From Rhizobiales bacterium GAS188 (lineage in GTDB: Bacteria > Pseudomonadota > Alphaproteobacteria > Rhizobiales > Beijerinckiaceae), in contig FNSS01000001.1 of the NCBI GenBank assembly GCA_900104855.1, forward strand, positions 7,263,001 to 7,327,000: a DNA stretch of 64,000 nucleotides, in the 5' to 3' direction. The position numbers and the translations under genes are program-made. Shown here piece after piece: positions 1 to 8,504 of this stretch (position 1 is the first letter of the stretch; every line of letters begins with the position of its first letter). The notes below the pieces were generated by a model. It did no database searches, was not told the origin of the DNA, and saw only the letters and a list, made by a program, of their open reading frames with translations.

Positions 1-175
1 GCTACCCGCAGGCGCGCTCGCAAATGTGGAGATCTGGTCGACAATCGGCATGATCCTTCTCCAGCTGGTCAATTTTTACCTCAGGAAAAGGAGGCAACCA
101 TATGCAGATAACGTCTTTATGACGCCATGCGCATGGTCGAGCGACAGTTATTTGCCGGATAAATTCAATGAATAA
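1..175 (+). CDS. C-terminal end of an unidentified membrane protein (partial)
   Basis: The second forward frame is open from the window edge to a TAA at 173-175, giving about 57 residues. It contains a hydrophobic stretch (IGMILLQLVNFYL) followed by a basic RKRR cluster, as at the cytoplasmic end of a last transmembrane helix. The family cannot be named from this remnant. Base composition after the helix is lower in GC than the genes that follow. A chance open frame over this length is possible, so the call is weak. Confidence 0.35.
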   Translation, partial: LPAGALANVEIWSTIGMILLQLVNFYLRKRRQPYADNVFMTPCAWSSDSYLPDKFNE

Positions 176-294
176 TATCAACGAGAAACATTATAGTCGG
201 AATATTGGGCGAAGACCGATGTCATATATACATATGATGACTTTGCCAACACTCAGAAGCGAGAGAAAACGATCACGTCGAGGGAGGAATTGCG

Positions 295-1293
295 ATGGAG
301 ATGCGGGTATTCGGCCGCACCGGGGTGCCGGTCTCGATCCTGGGCTTCGGCTGCGGTGCGGTGGGCGGGCTGATGGTGCGCGGCGATCCCGTCGACCAGG
401 AACGGGCCGTCGCCCGAGCGCTCGAGGTCGGGGTGAATTATCTCGATACCGCCGTGCAATATGGCAACGGAGCGTCGGAGACGAATCTCGGCCGCCTGCT
501 GGCCAAGCTGAAACCCACGAACGCCATTATCGGCACCAAGGTCGGATTGCCGACCGCGGATTTCAGCCAAATCGGGGACGCCGTCAGCCGATCGCTGGAA
601 GGCAGCTTGCGGCGGCTCGGCCTGGAGCAAGTGGGCGTCTTCCATTTGCACAATGCCGTCACGCTCGCCGGCGGCGGCGAAACGCTCAGCGTGCGGCAAG
701 TGCTGGACGAGGTGGCGCCCGCCTTCGACAGGCTGCGCCGGCAGGGCAAGACGCAGCTCATCGGCCTGACCGCGATCGGCGATACGCAAGCGCTCAGGCA
801 GGTCATCGAGGCGCGCCTCTTCGATAGCGCGCAGGTCGTCTACAACATGCTGAACCCGTCAGCCGCGAGCGACATGACGGCAAACTACCCGGCGCAGGAC
901 TATGGACGCCTTTTCGATCATACGCAGGCGGCCGGCGTCGGTGTGGTCGGCATAAGGGTGCTCGCCGGCGGCGCTCTGTCGGGTGCCGCCGAGCGCCACC
1001 CGGTCGCCTCGCCGGCGCCGGCCCCGATCGGCTCGGCCGCGAGCTATGCGGACGATCTCGAACGTGCCCGCAGGCTGATGCCGCTGGTGCAAGAAGGCTA
1101 TGCCGAAAACCTCGCCGAGGCGGCGACGCGCTTCGCCATCTCGCATCCCGCGATGGGCACGATCCTCGTCGGCATGGCGACGCCGCAGCAGTTCGAGCAA
1201 GCCGTGGACGCGGTGCGCAAAGGCCCGCTGCCGCAGGCTGCACTCGACCGGCTCGCGGCCCTGCAACAGGGCTTCGCCGGCGAGGCGCGGTGA
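295..1293 (+). CDS. Aldo/keto reductase
   Basis: 332 aa, full length for the NAD(P)H-dependent aldo/keto reductase family (TIM barrel). The expected catalytic tetrad is visible: Asp51 and Tyr56 in LDTAVQYGNG, Lys82 in IIGTKVG and His117 or His119 in GVFHLHN. The start follows a good ribosome site (GGAGGA about 10 bases upstream). It precedes the GntR regulator by 165 bases with the operator in between, so it is probably a separate transcript. The sub-type resembles aldose/fucose dehydrogenase-like members; the substrate is not determinable from sequence. Confidence 0.9.
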   Translation: MEMRVFGRTGVPVSILGFGCGAVGGLMVRGDPVDQERAVARALEVGVNYLDTAVQYGNGASETNLGRLLAKLKPTNAIIGTKVGLPTADFSQIGDAVSRSLEGSLRRLGLEQVGVFHLHNAVTLAGGGETLSVRQVLDEVAPAFDRLRRQGKTQLIGLTAIGDTQALRQVIEARLFDSAQVVYNMLNPSAASDMTANYPAQDYGRLFDHTQAAGVGVVGIRVLAGGALSGAAERHPVASPAPAPIGSAASYADDLERARRLMPLVQEGYAENLAEAATRFAISHPAMGTILVGMATPQQFEQAVDAVRKGPLPQAALDRLAALQQGFAGEAR

Positions 1294-1367
1294 TTTCGCG
1301 ATGATGATCGGGCCGCGCCCGTGAGGCGCCATGGGGGTCTTGTGCCGAACGCGTAGTGCGATGCTGG

Positions 1368-1432
1368 AAAGTGGTCTGACAGCCTTGACTTTGTCGGCAG
1401 GTCATTGAATCAATCGGATGTCAGACCACTTT
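1368..1432 (+). promoter_or_regulatory. Promoter with paired operator of the GntR regulator
   Basis: A perfect 14-bp inverted repeat (AAAGTGGTCTGACA at 1368-1381, complement at 1419-1432) brackets a promoter-like TTGACT (1385-1390), a 17-base spacer and AATCAA (1408-1413). The half-sites carry TGGTCTGACA; FadR-subfamily GntR proteins bind TGGT...ACCA elements. The sites lie just upstream of the GntR gene, so autoregulation and control of the downstream operon is the natural reading. Confidence 0.6.
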
Positions 1433-1458
1433 GGTCGTGTTGATTTGGAGCGCGGGGC

Positions 1459-2175
1459 ATGCGCGTGGCCTCGACCGACGGCCTTTCGCCGCTGCCATCC
1501 GCCGATCGGGCGGAGAGCGTCATGCGTGCCATCGCCGCCTTCATCGCGCGCTCCAGTCTCCGGCCGGGCGAGCGCCTGCCGACCGAGCGGCAGATGATGG
1601 AATCGCTCGCCGTCGGCCGCTCGACCGTGCGCGAAGTGATCCGCAAGCTGCAGGCGCTGGGCATCGTCGAATCGCGCAAAGGCAGCGGCACCTATCTCCT
1701 GCGCCCGATCTCGGCCGATGCCATTCATATGCCCTTGGTGATCGATACCGCCAAGCTGCGCGACCGCTTGCTGCAGACGCTCGATGTACGCCGTGGCCTT
1801 GAAGTGGAGGCGAGCGCGCTCGCCGCACTGCGACGCACGCCCAAGGACCTCGTCATCATCGAGGAGAAGCTCGACCAGATGGAGCGCGTGCATCACAGCA
1901 AGAGCACTGCCGGTCGCGAAGATCTCGCGCTTCATCTCGCCATCTACGACGCGACGCAAAACCCTCTGTTCCGCCAGCTTCTGGAGCAGATGCGCGAAGC
2001 CTTCGAGAGCTTCTTCGACGAGCCCTTCGACCGACCCGACTTTGCCCGACGCTCCTTCCCTTTCCACCGCGAGCTCTTCAACGCCATCCGCGACCAGGAC
2101 CCGGATGCGGCACGCGAAAAGACTCTCGCCATCCTCGCGATCACCGAGGAAGACATCAAGGTCATGTCGCGATGA
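1459..2175 (+). CDS. GntR family transcriptional regulator, FadR subfamily
   Basis: 238 aa. The N-terminal winged helix (about residues 15-85) has the family signature LPTERQMMESLAVGRSTVRE, followed by an all-helical FCD-type ligand domain to the C terminus (EVEASALAALRR, HLAIYDATQNPLF, HRELFNAI). FCD domains commonly bind a metal plus a carboxylate or sugar-acid ligand. It overlaps the next gene by four bases (ATGA), so it is the first gene of an operon with the PLP enzyme and perhaps the ABC importer, which it likely controls. Confidence 0.9.
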   Translation: MRVASTDGLSPLPSADRAESVMRAIAAFIARSSLRPGERLPTERQMMESLAVGRSTVREVIRKLQALGIVESRKGSGTYLLRPISADAIHMPLVIDTAKLRDRLLQTLDVRRGLEVEASALAALRRTPKDLVIIEEKLDQMERVHHSKSTAGREDLALHLAIYDATQNPLFRQLLEQMREAFESFFDEPFDRPDFARRSFPFHRELFNAIRDQDPDAAREKTLAILAITEEDIKVMSR

Positions 2176-3344
2176 ACGACGCCGTCGATCCGATCGAGCG
2201 GGCGAGCCTCCTCGTCGCCCATGACGAGATGCACGCATTCGAGGCTGTGGTGCCCCCGATCGTGCAGACCTCGCTGTTCACCTTCAATACCTTCGAGGAG
2301 ATGGCCTCGACTTGCCGCGGCGAGCGCGCGCGCTTTGTCTACTCGCGGACGACCAATCCGACGGTGCGGCTGTTCGAAGAGAAGCTGGCGGCGCTCGAAG
2401 GTGCGGACGACGCCATCGGCTTCGCGAGCGGCATGGCAGCAATCTCCGGCGCGGTGCTCGCCTTCGTAGAGCCCGGCGACCGCATCGTCTGCGTCCGGCA
2501 TGTCTATCCCGATGCCTACCGCCTGTTCGAGACGCTGCTGAAGCGTTGGAAGGTTACCACCACCTATGTCGACGGCCGCGACCATGACGCCGTGGCGGCC
2601 GCGCTGCCAGGCGCAAAGCTCTTCTACATGGAGAGCCCGACGAGCTGGCTGATGCAAAGCCACGACGTGCGGGCCTTGGCGACGCTGGCGCGGGCGAAGG
2701 GCGTCATCACCATGATCGACAACAGTTGGGCGACGCCGATCTTCCAGCAGCCGGTCGGGCTCGGCGTCGATCTCGTCATTCATTCGGCCTCGAAATATAT
2801 CGGCGGCCACAGCGACACCGTCGCCGGCGTCGTCGCCGGGCGCGCGGAGCTGATCCAGGCGATCCGCACGACCATCTGCCCCTATGTCGGCGCGAAGCTT
2901 GCACCCTTCGACGCCTGGCTGCTCTTGCGCGGCCTGCGCACCTTGCCGACCCGCATGAAGGCGCATGAGGCGGCCGGTCTCGCTCTGGCCAGCCGTGTCG
3001 CCGAACTCGAGCAGGTGACGGCCGTCCATCATCCCGGACTCGGCAACCGCCTGCCGCCGGGCCTGATCGGCACGTCGGGCCTGTTCTCCTTCGAGTTCGA
3101 CGGAACGGTCGATATCCCCGCCTTCTGCGACACGATGAAGCTGTTCAAGCTCGGCGTGAGCTGGGGCGGGCATGAAAGCCTGGTCGTGCCGGCGCTGATC
3201 GCGCGCGCGCAGGCGGCGGGTCCCAATTCGGCGGTCGATTTCGGCGTGTCGGAGAAGGTCGTCCGGCTCCATGTCGGATTGGAGGGCATCGACGCCCTCT
3301 GGGGCGATATCACCCAGGCTGTCTCGAGCGCTACCCGCCGGTGA
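2172..3344 (+). CDS. Cys/Met-metabolism PLP-dependent enzyme (cystathionine beta-lyase type)
   Basis: 390 aa, full length for fold-type I Cys/Met-metabolism enzymes. The PLP Schiff-base lysine is Lys208 in SASKYIGGHSD, with Asp183 in MIDNSWATP contacting the ring nitrogen; YSRTTNPT and GFASGMAAI are further family marks. It is translationally coupled to the upstream GntR gene. Beta-lyase, gamma-lyase and gamma-synthase cannot be separated reliably by eye. Being next to a sugar-type ABC importer suggests a dedicated catabolic role for an imported compound, which is inference. Confidence 0.85.
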   Translation: MNDAVDPIERASLLVAHDEMHAFEAVVPPIVQTSLFTFNTFEEMASTCRGERARFVYSRTTNPTVRLFEEKLAALEGADDAIGFASGMAAISGAVLAFVEPGDRIVCVRHVYPDAYRLFETLLKRWKVTTTYVDGRDHDAVAAALPGAKLFYMESPTSWLMQSHDVRALATLARAKGVITMIDNSWATPIFQQPVGLGVDLVIHSASKYIGGHSDTVAGVVAGRAELIQAIRTTICPYVGAKLAPFDAWLLLRGLRTLPTRMKAHEAAGLALASRVAELEQVTAVHHPGLGNRLPPGLIGTSGLFSFEFDGTVDIPAFCDTMKLFKLGVSWGGHESLVVPALIARAQAAGPNSAVDFGVSEKVVRLHVGLEGIDALWGDITQAVSSATRR

Positions 3345-3425
3345 CGGACGGGCCGGCGGTCGCAAGGCCACCTGCCCTGACTTGAGCGAAGTTTGGACTG
3401 CAATCACAACGCTGAGGGGAGATCC

Positions 3426-4703
3426 ATGATTAGAACACTGCTTTTGGCCACTACTGCGTCGCTCCTGCTGGCGACCCCAGTGCTGGCGACCCGAGCGCAG
3501 GCCGACACCACGCTGAAGCTCGTCGAGGTGATCACCAGCCCGGAACGCACCGAGACGCTGAAGGAGATCGTCAAGACCTTCGAGGCCGCCAATCACGGCG
3601 TGAAGGTCGAGATCACCTCGCTGCCCTGGGGCCAGGCCTTCGAGAAATTCGCCACCATGGTCTCCGCCGGCGACACGCCGGACGTGGTCGAGATGCCCGA
3701 CCGCTGGCAATCGCTCTATGCCAATAACGGCATGCTGGAGAGCCTCGAGCCGTATCTGGAGAAGTGGGAGCACACCAAGGAGCTGAACGCCCGCGCCCTG
3801 GAGATGGGCCGCTATGTCAAGAACACGGCCTATGGCCTGCCCTACGGCTTCTATCTGCGGGCCATGTTCTACAACAAGAAGCTGTTCGCGGAAGCCGGCA
3901 TCGCCACCCCGCCGAAGACGCTCGACGAGTTCCGGGACGCCGCCAAGAAGGTCTCGGCGCTGCCCGGCAAATACGGCTATTGCCTGCGCGGCGGCCCCGG
4001 CGGCCTCAATGGCTGGATGATGTTCGGCGCCGCAGCCGACGGCGACAACGCCTTCTTCAAGCCGGACGGCACCTCCACCATGGCCGATCCCGGCTGGGTG
4101 AAGGGCCTCACCTTCCTCACCGACCTCTACAAGGGCGGCTATGCGCCGAAGGACAGCGTCAACTGGGGCTTCAACGAGATCGTCTCGGGCTTCTACTCCG
4201 GCACCTGCGCCATGCTCGACCAGGATCCGGATGCCCTGATTGCCATCGCCGGGCGCATGAACAAGGACGATTACGACGTCGTTCCCATGCCGAAGGGCGC
4301 GGGCGGCAAAGCCTTCCCGACGATCGGCTATGCGTCGTGGTCGATGTTCTCCACCAGCAAGGAGAAGGGCCTCGCCTGGAAGCTGATCGCCACGCTCGCC
4401 GGACCGGAGGGCAATATCGCCTGGAACAAGAAGATCGGCGCCTTGCCGATCTACAAGACCGCCGAGAGCGATCCCTTCTATGCCGACCCGAAGTTCAAGG
4501 GCTGGTTTGCGGAGCTCGCCGACAAGGACGTCGTTCCGACCGTGATGCCGACCTATCTCGAAGAATTCGCCTTCTTCGCCGACTCGATCGTCGTCAAGAC
4601 GACCCAGCAGGCCTTGCTCGGCCAGCTCAAGCCGGAGGCCATGGCGGCCGACTGGGCGAAGTATCTCACCAAGGCGCAGCAGAAATACTTGGCCAAGAAG
4701 TAG
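3426..4703 (+). CDS. ABC transporter substrate-binding protein (CUT1/MalE-like)
   Basis: 425 aa periplasmic binding protein. The start at 3426 follows GAGGGGAG and begins a classical Sec signal peptide (MIRTLLLATTASLLLATPVL... cleaved near AQA). The mature protein has the family-1 binding protein pattern (TLKEIVKTFEAANHGVKVEI, GDTPDVVEMP, PYGFYLRAMFYNKKLF). With two permeases and a UgpC/MalK-type ATPase downstream it forms a complete importer, usually for sugars or glycerol-phosphate-like solutes. A hairpin separates it from the permeases, consistent with higher expression of the binding protein. Confidence 0.9.
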   Translation: MIRTLLLATTASLLLATPVLATRAQADTTLKLVEVITSPERTETLKEIVKTFEAANHGVKVEITSLPWGQAFEKFATMVSAGDTPDVVEMPDRWQSLYANNGMLESLEPYLEKWEHTKELNARALEMGRYVKNTAYGLPYGFYLRAMFYNKKLFAEAGIATPPKTLDEFRDAAKKVSALPGKYGYCLRGGPGGLNGWMMFGAAADGDNAFFKPDGTSTMADPGWVKGLTFLTDLYKGGYAPKDSVNWGFNEIVSGFYSGTCAMLDQDPDALIAIAGRMNKDDYDVVPMPKGAGGKAFPTIGYASWSMFSTSKEKGLAWKLIATLAGPEGNIAWNKKIGALPIYKTAESDPFYADPKFKGWFAELADKDVVPTVMPTYLEEFAFFADSIVVKTTQQALLGQLKPEAMAADWAKYLTKAQQKYLAKK

Positions 4704-4730
4704 ATGACCAAGACGTAGATGACCAAGACG
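4701..4730 (+). repeat. Tandem 15-bp duplication at the end of the binding-protein gene
   Basis: TAGATGACCAAGACG occurs twice head to tail, 4701-4715 and 4716-4730. The first copy contains the stop codon of the binding-protein gene, so the duplication does not alter the protein. Confidence 0.85.
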
Positions 4731-4747
4731 TAGAGTGCGGACCGCAA

Positions 4748-4776
4748 GGCATGGCCGGATTGGTCCCGGCCATGCC
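4748..4776. repeat. Palindromic repeat between binding protein and permease genes
   Basis: Perfect 11-bp inverted repeat GGCATGGCCGG / CCGGCCATGCC with a 7-base loop and no T-run. This 'GMAGLVPAMP' palindrome is a recurrent intergenic element in Hyphomicrobiales. Located after the first gene of the ABC operon, it probably stabilises the upstream mRNA or attenuates read-through. Confidence 0.65.
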
Positions 4777-4966
4777 GACCGCCACCCAGCACTCGGGTGT
4801 CGTGCGATGATCATCGGGGCCGCAGAAGACCGAACCCGGAAGCCGTGACCACCCCTGCGTCGAGGCCCTGGCCTGTCCAGGATCCCCGCCCTCACGGGAA
4901 TGACAATGAGGGCTCGCCGCAGCCGCGCACAACGCTCCCTTCCAAGAGCACGGAGAGACGCAAGAC

Positions 4967-5890
4967 ATGACGGCCATCGCCGAACGGGGCAGACGGGTCG
5001 CGGGGGGACGACGCTTCCTGCTCACCGTCGAGCCCTATTTGTACTCGGCTCCGGCCGTCTTCCTGATCGCGGCGGTGATGCTGGTACCGCTGGCGATTGG
5101 AATCTCCTACGCCTTCCGCGACATCCAGCTCCTGAACCCGTTCAGCGGCGGCTATGTCGGGCTCGACCATTTCCGCGCCATCTGGGAGGACGCGAGTTTC
5201 TGGAACGCGCTGAACAATACCGTCCTCTGGACGGTCGTCTCGGTCACCTTGCAATTCATCTTCGGCCTGTTCCTGGCGCTGCTCCTCAACACGCCCTTTC
5301 CAGGCCGCGGCGCGGTGCAGGCGCTCGTCTTCCTGCCCTGGGCGGTGCCGACCTTCCTGTCGGGCCTCAACTGGGCCTGGCTGTTGAACCCGGTGGTCGG
5401 GCCGGTGCCGCACTGGCTTTACGCCCTCGGCCTGATGTCGGCGCCGGAAAACATCCTGTCCGACCCGCAGCACGCGCTGTGGGGACCGATCGTCGCGGTG
5501 GTCTGGTGGGGCATCCCCTTCTTCGCCATCACGCTCCTCGCCGCTCTCCAGTCGATCCCGCGCGACATCTACGAGGCGGCCGAAATCGATGGCGCGGGGA
5601 GCTTCAAGCGTTTCTTCTCGATCACGCTGCCATTCCTGGCGCCGACCATCGCCATCACGCTGCTGCTGCGCGCCGTCTGGGTCGCCAACGCAGCCGAGCT
5701 GATCGTGGTGATGACCAGAGGCGGCCCCGCCGACTCGACCCAGATCGTTGCGAGCTACATCTTCACCCAGGCCTTCCAGCGGCTCGACTTCGGCTATGCC
5801 TCGGCGATCGCGGCGATTCTCCTCGTCTTGCTGCTCGCCTACGCCTTCGTGCTGATCGTGCTGCGGCAGATGCTGATCAAGGCGGGGTGA
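4967..5890 (+). CDS. ABC transporter permease, MalF-like
   Basis: 307 aa inner-membrane permease with about six transmembrane helices (first: VFLIAAVMLVPLAIGISYAF). The cytoplasmic EAA loop that docks to the ATPase is EAAEIDGAGSFKRFFSITLP near residues 203-222. The start is preceded by GGAGAGAC. The second permease begins four bases after its stop, marking a tight operon. Confidence 0.9.
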   Translation: MTAIAERGRRVAGGRRFLLTVEPYLYSAPAVFLIAAVMLVPLAIGISYAFRDIQLLNPFSGGYVGLDHFRAIWEDASFWNALNNTVLWTVVSVTLQFIFGLFLALLLNTPFPGRGAVQALVFLPWAVPTFLSGLNWAWLLNPVVGPVPHWLYALGLMSAPENILSDPQHALWGPIVAVVWWGIPFFAITLLAALQSIPRDIYEAAEIDGAGSFKRFFSITLPFLAPTIAITLLLRAVWVANAAELIVVMTRGGPADSTQIVASYIFTQAFQRLDFGYASAIAAILLVLLLAYAFVLIVLRQMLIKAG

Positions 5891-5894
5891 CGGC

Positions 5895-6743
5895 ATGGCA
5901 ATGAGAGGATCTTCATTCAAGCGCGCCAGCTACTGGACCTTCCACTACGCCGCCATCGCCATCTACGTGATCGTGGCGCTCTTCCCGCTCTACTGGCTGC
6001 TGAAAGTGTCGGTGACGCCGAACGACCTGCTCTATTCGGAGGGCGTTCGGATGTGGCCTTCGCGGGCGAGCTTCACCCATTACGAGTCGGTGATCCGCCA
6101 TACCGATTTCCCGCTCTTCTTCCGCAACAGCGTCATCGTCTCCGCCGCTACGGCCTTGTTCACCACCGTGATCGCCGCCGCTGCGGGCTATGCCTTCTCG
6201 CGTTTCGTGTTCCGGGGTAAATTCTGGCTGGTCGGGCTGATGCTGGTCACCCAGATGTTCCCGCTGGTGATGATCATCGCGCCGATCTTCAAGCTCTTCG
6301 CGCCGCTCGGCCTCACCAACAGCCTGACCGGCCTGATCGTCATCTACACCGCCTATAACGTGCCCTTCGCCGCCTTCCTGATGCAGTCCTTCTTCGACGG
6401 CATCCCGAGCGAGCTCGAGGAGGCGGCGATGATCGATGGGGCGACGCGCTTCGTCGCGCTGCGTCAGATCGTCCTGCCGCTGACCTTGCCGGGCATCGCC
6501 GCGACGCTCGGCTTCGTCTTCACCGCGGCCTGGAGCGAGCTCCTGTTCGCGCTGATGCTGAACTCGGCACAAGCGGCGACGACCTTCCCGGTCGGGCTCT
6601 TGAGCTTCATCTCGAAATTCTCGGTCGATTTCGGGCAGATGATGGCCGCCGGCGTGCTGGCGCTCATCCCGGTGTGCATCTTCTTCTTCCTGATCCAGCG
6701 CCATCTGGTGCAGGGCCTCACGGCCGGCGCCGTGAAAGGCTGA
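5895..6743 (+). CDS. ABC transporter permease, MalG-like
   Basis: 282 aa, the partner permease of the CUT1-type importer, with about six transmembrane helices and the EAA motif [21 protein letters not shown] near residues 174-194 (quoted here only in part of the loop). It pairs with the MalF-like protein to form the transmembrane channel. The ATPase gene starts 11 bases after its stop codon. Confidence 0.9.
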   Translation: MAMRGSSFKRASYWTFHYAAIAIYVIVALFPLYWLLKVSVTPNDLLYSEGVRMWPSRASFTHYESVIRHTDFPLFFRNSVIVSAATALFTTVIAAAAGYAFSRFVFRGKFWLVGLMLVTQMFPLVMIIAPIFKLFAPLGLTNSLTGLIVIYTAYNVPFAAFLMQSFFDGIPSELEEAAMIDGATRFVALRQIVLPLTLPGIAATLGFVFTAAWSELLFALMLNSAQAATTFPVGLLSFISKFSVDFGQMMAAGVLALIPVCIFFFLIQRHLVQGLTAGAVKG

Positions 6744-6754
6744 GAGGCATTCGC

Positions 6755-7837
6755 ATGGCTTCCATCGACATCACCGGCGTCCGCAAGAGTTTCGGTGGGG
6801 TCTCCGTCCTCAAAGGGGTCGATCTCACCATCGCGTCTGGCGAGTTCGTGGTTCTGGTCGGCCCGTCGGGCTGCGGCAAGTCAACCTTGCTGCGCCTCAT
6901 CGCCGGGCTGGAAGACATGTCGTCAGGTGAGATCCGCATCGGCGGCTCGGTGGTCAACGAGCTGCCGCCCAAGGATCGCGACATCGCCATGGTGTTCCAG
7001 TCCTACGCGCTCTATCCGCATATGAGCGTGCGCGACAATATGAGCTACAGCCTGAAGCTGAAGCGCAGCCCGCGCGAGGCCATCGCCGAGGCGGTGAGGA
7101 AGGCCGGCGCCAAGCTCGGCCTCGACGCGCTGCTGGAGCGCAAACCTCGCCAGCTCTCCGGCGGCCAACGCCAGCGGGTCGCCATGGGCCGGGCCATCGT
7201 GCGCAAGCCCAAGGCCTTCCTCTTCGACGAACCGTTGTCGAACCTCGACGCGCGCCTGCGTGAGCAGATGCGCTTCGAGATCCGCAAGCTGCATCGCGAC
7301 CTTGGAACCACATCGGTCTACGTCACCCACGACCAGATCGAGGCGATGACCATGGCCGACCGCATCGTTGCGATGAATGGCGGCATCGTCCAGCAGGTCG
7401 GCACGCCGCTGGAGCTTTACGACGATCCGGCCAATATCTTCGTCGCCGGCTTCATCGGCTCGCCGGCGATGAATTTCCTGAACGCGAAGCTGGTGCCGGA
7501 TGGCGGCGCTGCGGCGGTGCGGGTGGGCGACGCTGTGCTCGCCACGGTGCCGCTGCCCGCATGCGTGCCGGCCGACGGTTCCGTCGTCGCCGGCGCGCGG
7601 CCGGAACGTGTGGTGCTGGCGGACGGAGAAGGGAGCGTCGCCGCGCGGGTCGACCTGGTCGAGCCGACCGGTCTCGGCACCGTCGCCCATCTCGAACTTG
7701 CCGGCCAATTGCTGAAATTCTTCACCACCGACCGCCCGAAGATCGCGGCGGGCGACACGGTCCATATCCGCGTCGACAGAACCGACATCCGTTTGTTCCA
7801 CCCGGAGACCGGGGAGAGGCTGCGAACCGCGAACTGA
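6755..7837 (+). CDS. ABC transporter ATP-binding protein, UgpC/MalK type
   Basis: 360 aa when started at [13 protein letters not shown] (6755), the start that fits the family; an in-frame upstream ATG would add unmatched residues inside the permease gene. Walker A is GPSGCGKST, the Q-loop is [14 protein letters not shown], the signature is [14 protein letters not shown], Walker B is [13 protein letters not shown] and the H-loop is [13 protein letters not shown]-terminal TOBE/OB region follows (residues about 240-360). It energises import by the two upstream permeases. Confidence 0.93.
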   Translation: MASIDITGVRKSFGGVSVLKGVDLTIASGEFVVLVGPSGCGKSTLLRLIAGLEDMSSGEIRIGGSVVNELPPKDRDIAMVFQSYALYPHMSVRDNMSYSLKLKRSPREAIAEAVRKAGAKLGLDALLERKPRQLSGGQRQRVAMGRAIVRKPKAFLFDEPLSNLDARLREQMRFEIRKLHRDLGTTSVYVTHDQIEAMTMADRIVAMNGGIVQQVGTPLELYDDPANIFVAGFIGSPAMNFLNAKLVPDGGAAAVRVGDAVLATVPLPACVPADGSVVAGARPERVVLADGEGSVAARVDLVEPTGLGTVAHLELAGQLLKFFTTDRPKIAAGDTVHIRVDRTDIRLFHPETGERLRTAN

Positions 7838-7860
7838 CGCCAGAGCTTCGTGCAGCGGTG

Positions 7861-8448
7861 CTAGGCGGCGCCGGGCGGCCCTTGGAACAAGCCGGGATGC
7901 TTGCAGCGGAGCGCGAGCGCAAGGGTCAGCGTCTTCATGTCGGAAATCTCGAGGCGCTCAGCGCTCGCCCAAAACTCCGATATCGGCATCTCGACGACAG
8001 TGATGTTCTCATCCTCGCTCGCCAATCCGCCACCGGCGCCGATGCGGTCGCCTTGCGAATAGGGCGCGAGGTACAGGTCGATCCTCTCCGTCGAGATGCC
8101 AGGCGAGCTCCAGACGGACCCGACATGCTCCAAGGTCGTGAGACGCAGGCCCGCCTCCTCCATCGCCTCGCGCTTTGCGGTCTCGGCAGGGCTGCCGCCA
8201 TCGACCATTCCTGCGGGCGCTTCGATCATGTCCTGAGCTCCCTCGGCGAAGAGAACCGGCGCTCGCAGCAATTTGACGAGCATGACGGTTCGGCGGTCGG
8301 GATCATAAGGCAGGACCGCGGAGGCGCGGCCATGGACGATGATCTCGCGGCTCACCCTCTTGCCGTCGCCAAGTCGGAGCGTGGTCCGCAGAAGGGTGAT
8401 GAAGCCCTTATAGACGTCTTCGTTATCGATGATCTCGGCGGGCATCAA
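7861..8448 (-). CDS. NUDIX hydrolase (ADP-ribose pyrophosphatase type)
   Basis: 195 aa, length typical of ADP-sugar pyrophosphatases. The Nudix box is present as G-x5-E-x7-REAMEEAGL around residues 87-109 (begins GMVDGGSPAETAKREAMEE), coordinating the metal ions for diphosphate hydrolysis. It is convergent with the ABC operon, only 23 bases from the ATPase stop. The substrate (ADP-ribose or another nucleoside diphosphate derivative) is not fixed by sequence. Confidence 0.88.
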   Translation of the reverse strand: MMPAEIIDNEDVYKGFITLLRTTLRLGDGKRVSREIIVHGRASAVLPYDPDRRTVMLVKLLRAPVLFAEGAQDMIEAPAGMVDGGSPAETAKREAMEEAGLRLTTLEHVGSVWSSPGISTERIDLYLAPYSQGDRIGAGGGLASEDENITVVEMPISEFWASAERLEISDMKTLTLALALRCKHPGLFQGPPGAA

Positions 8449-8504
8449 TTCCTCACGGGCCAGTCATTTTGGCGAAGCGGGTCGGCGTGTCGTCCTGACC
8501 CGCC

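Noticed and set aside
1944-4895. 983-codon open frame on the minus strand
   Set aside because: It is antisense to the GntR, PLP and binding-protein genes, all with clear family motifs. Long antisense frames are expected in high-GC codon-biased DNA.
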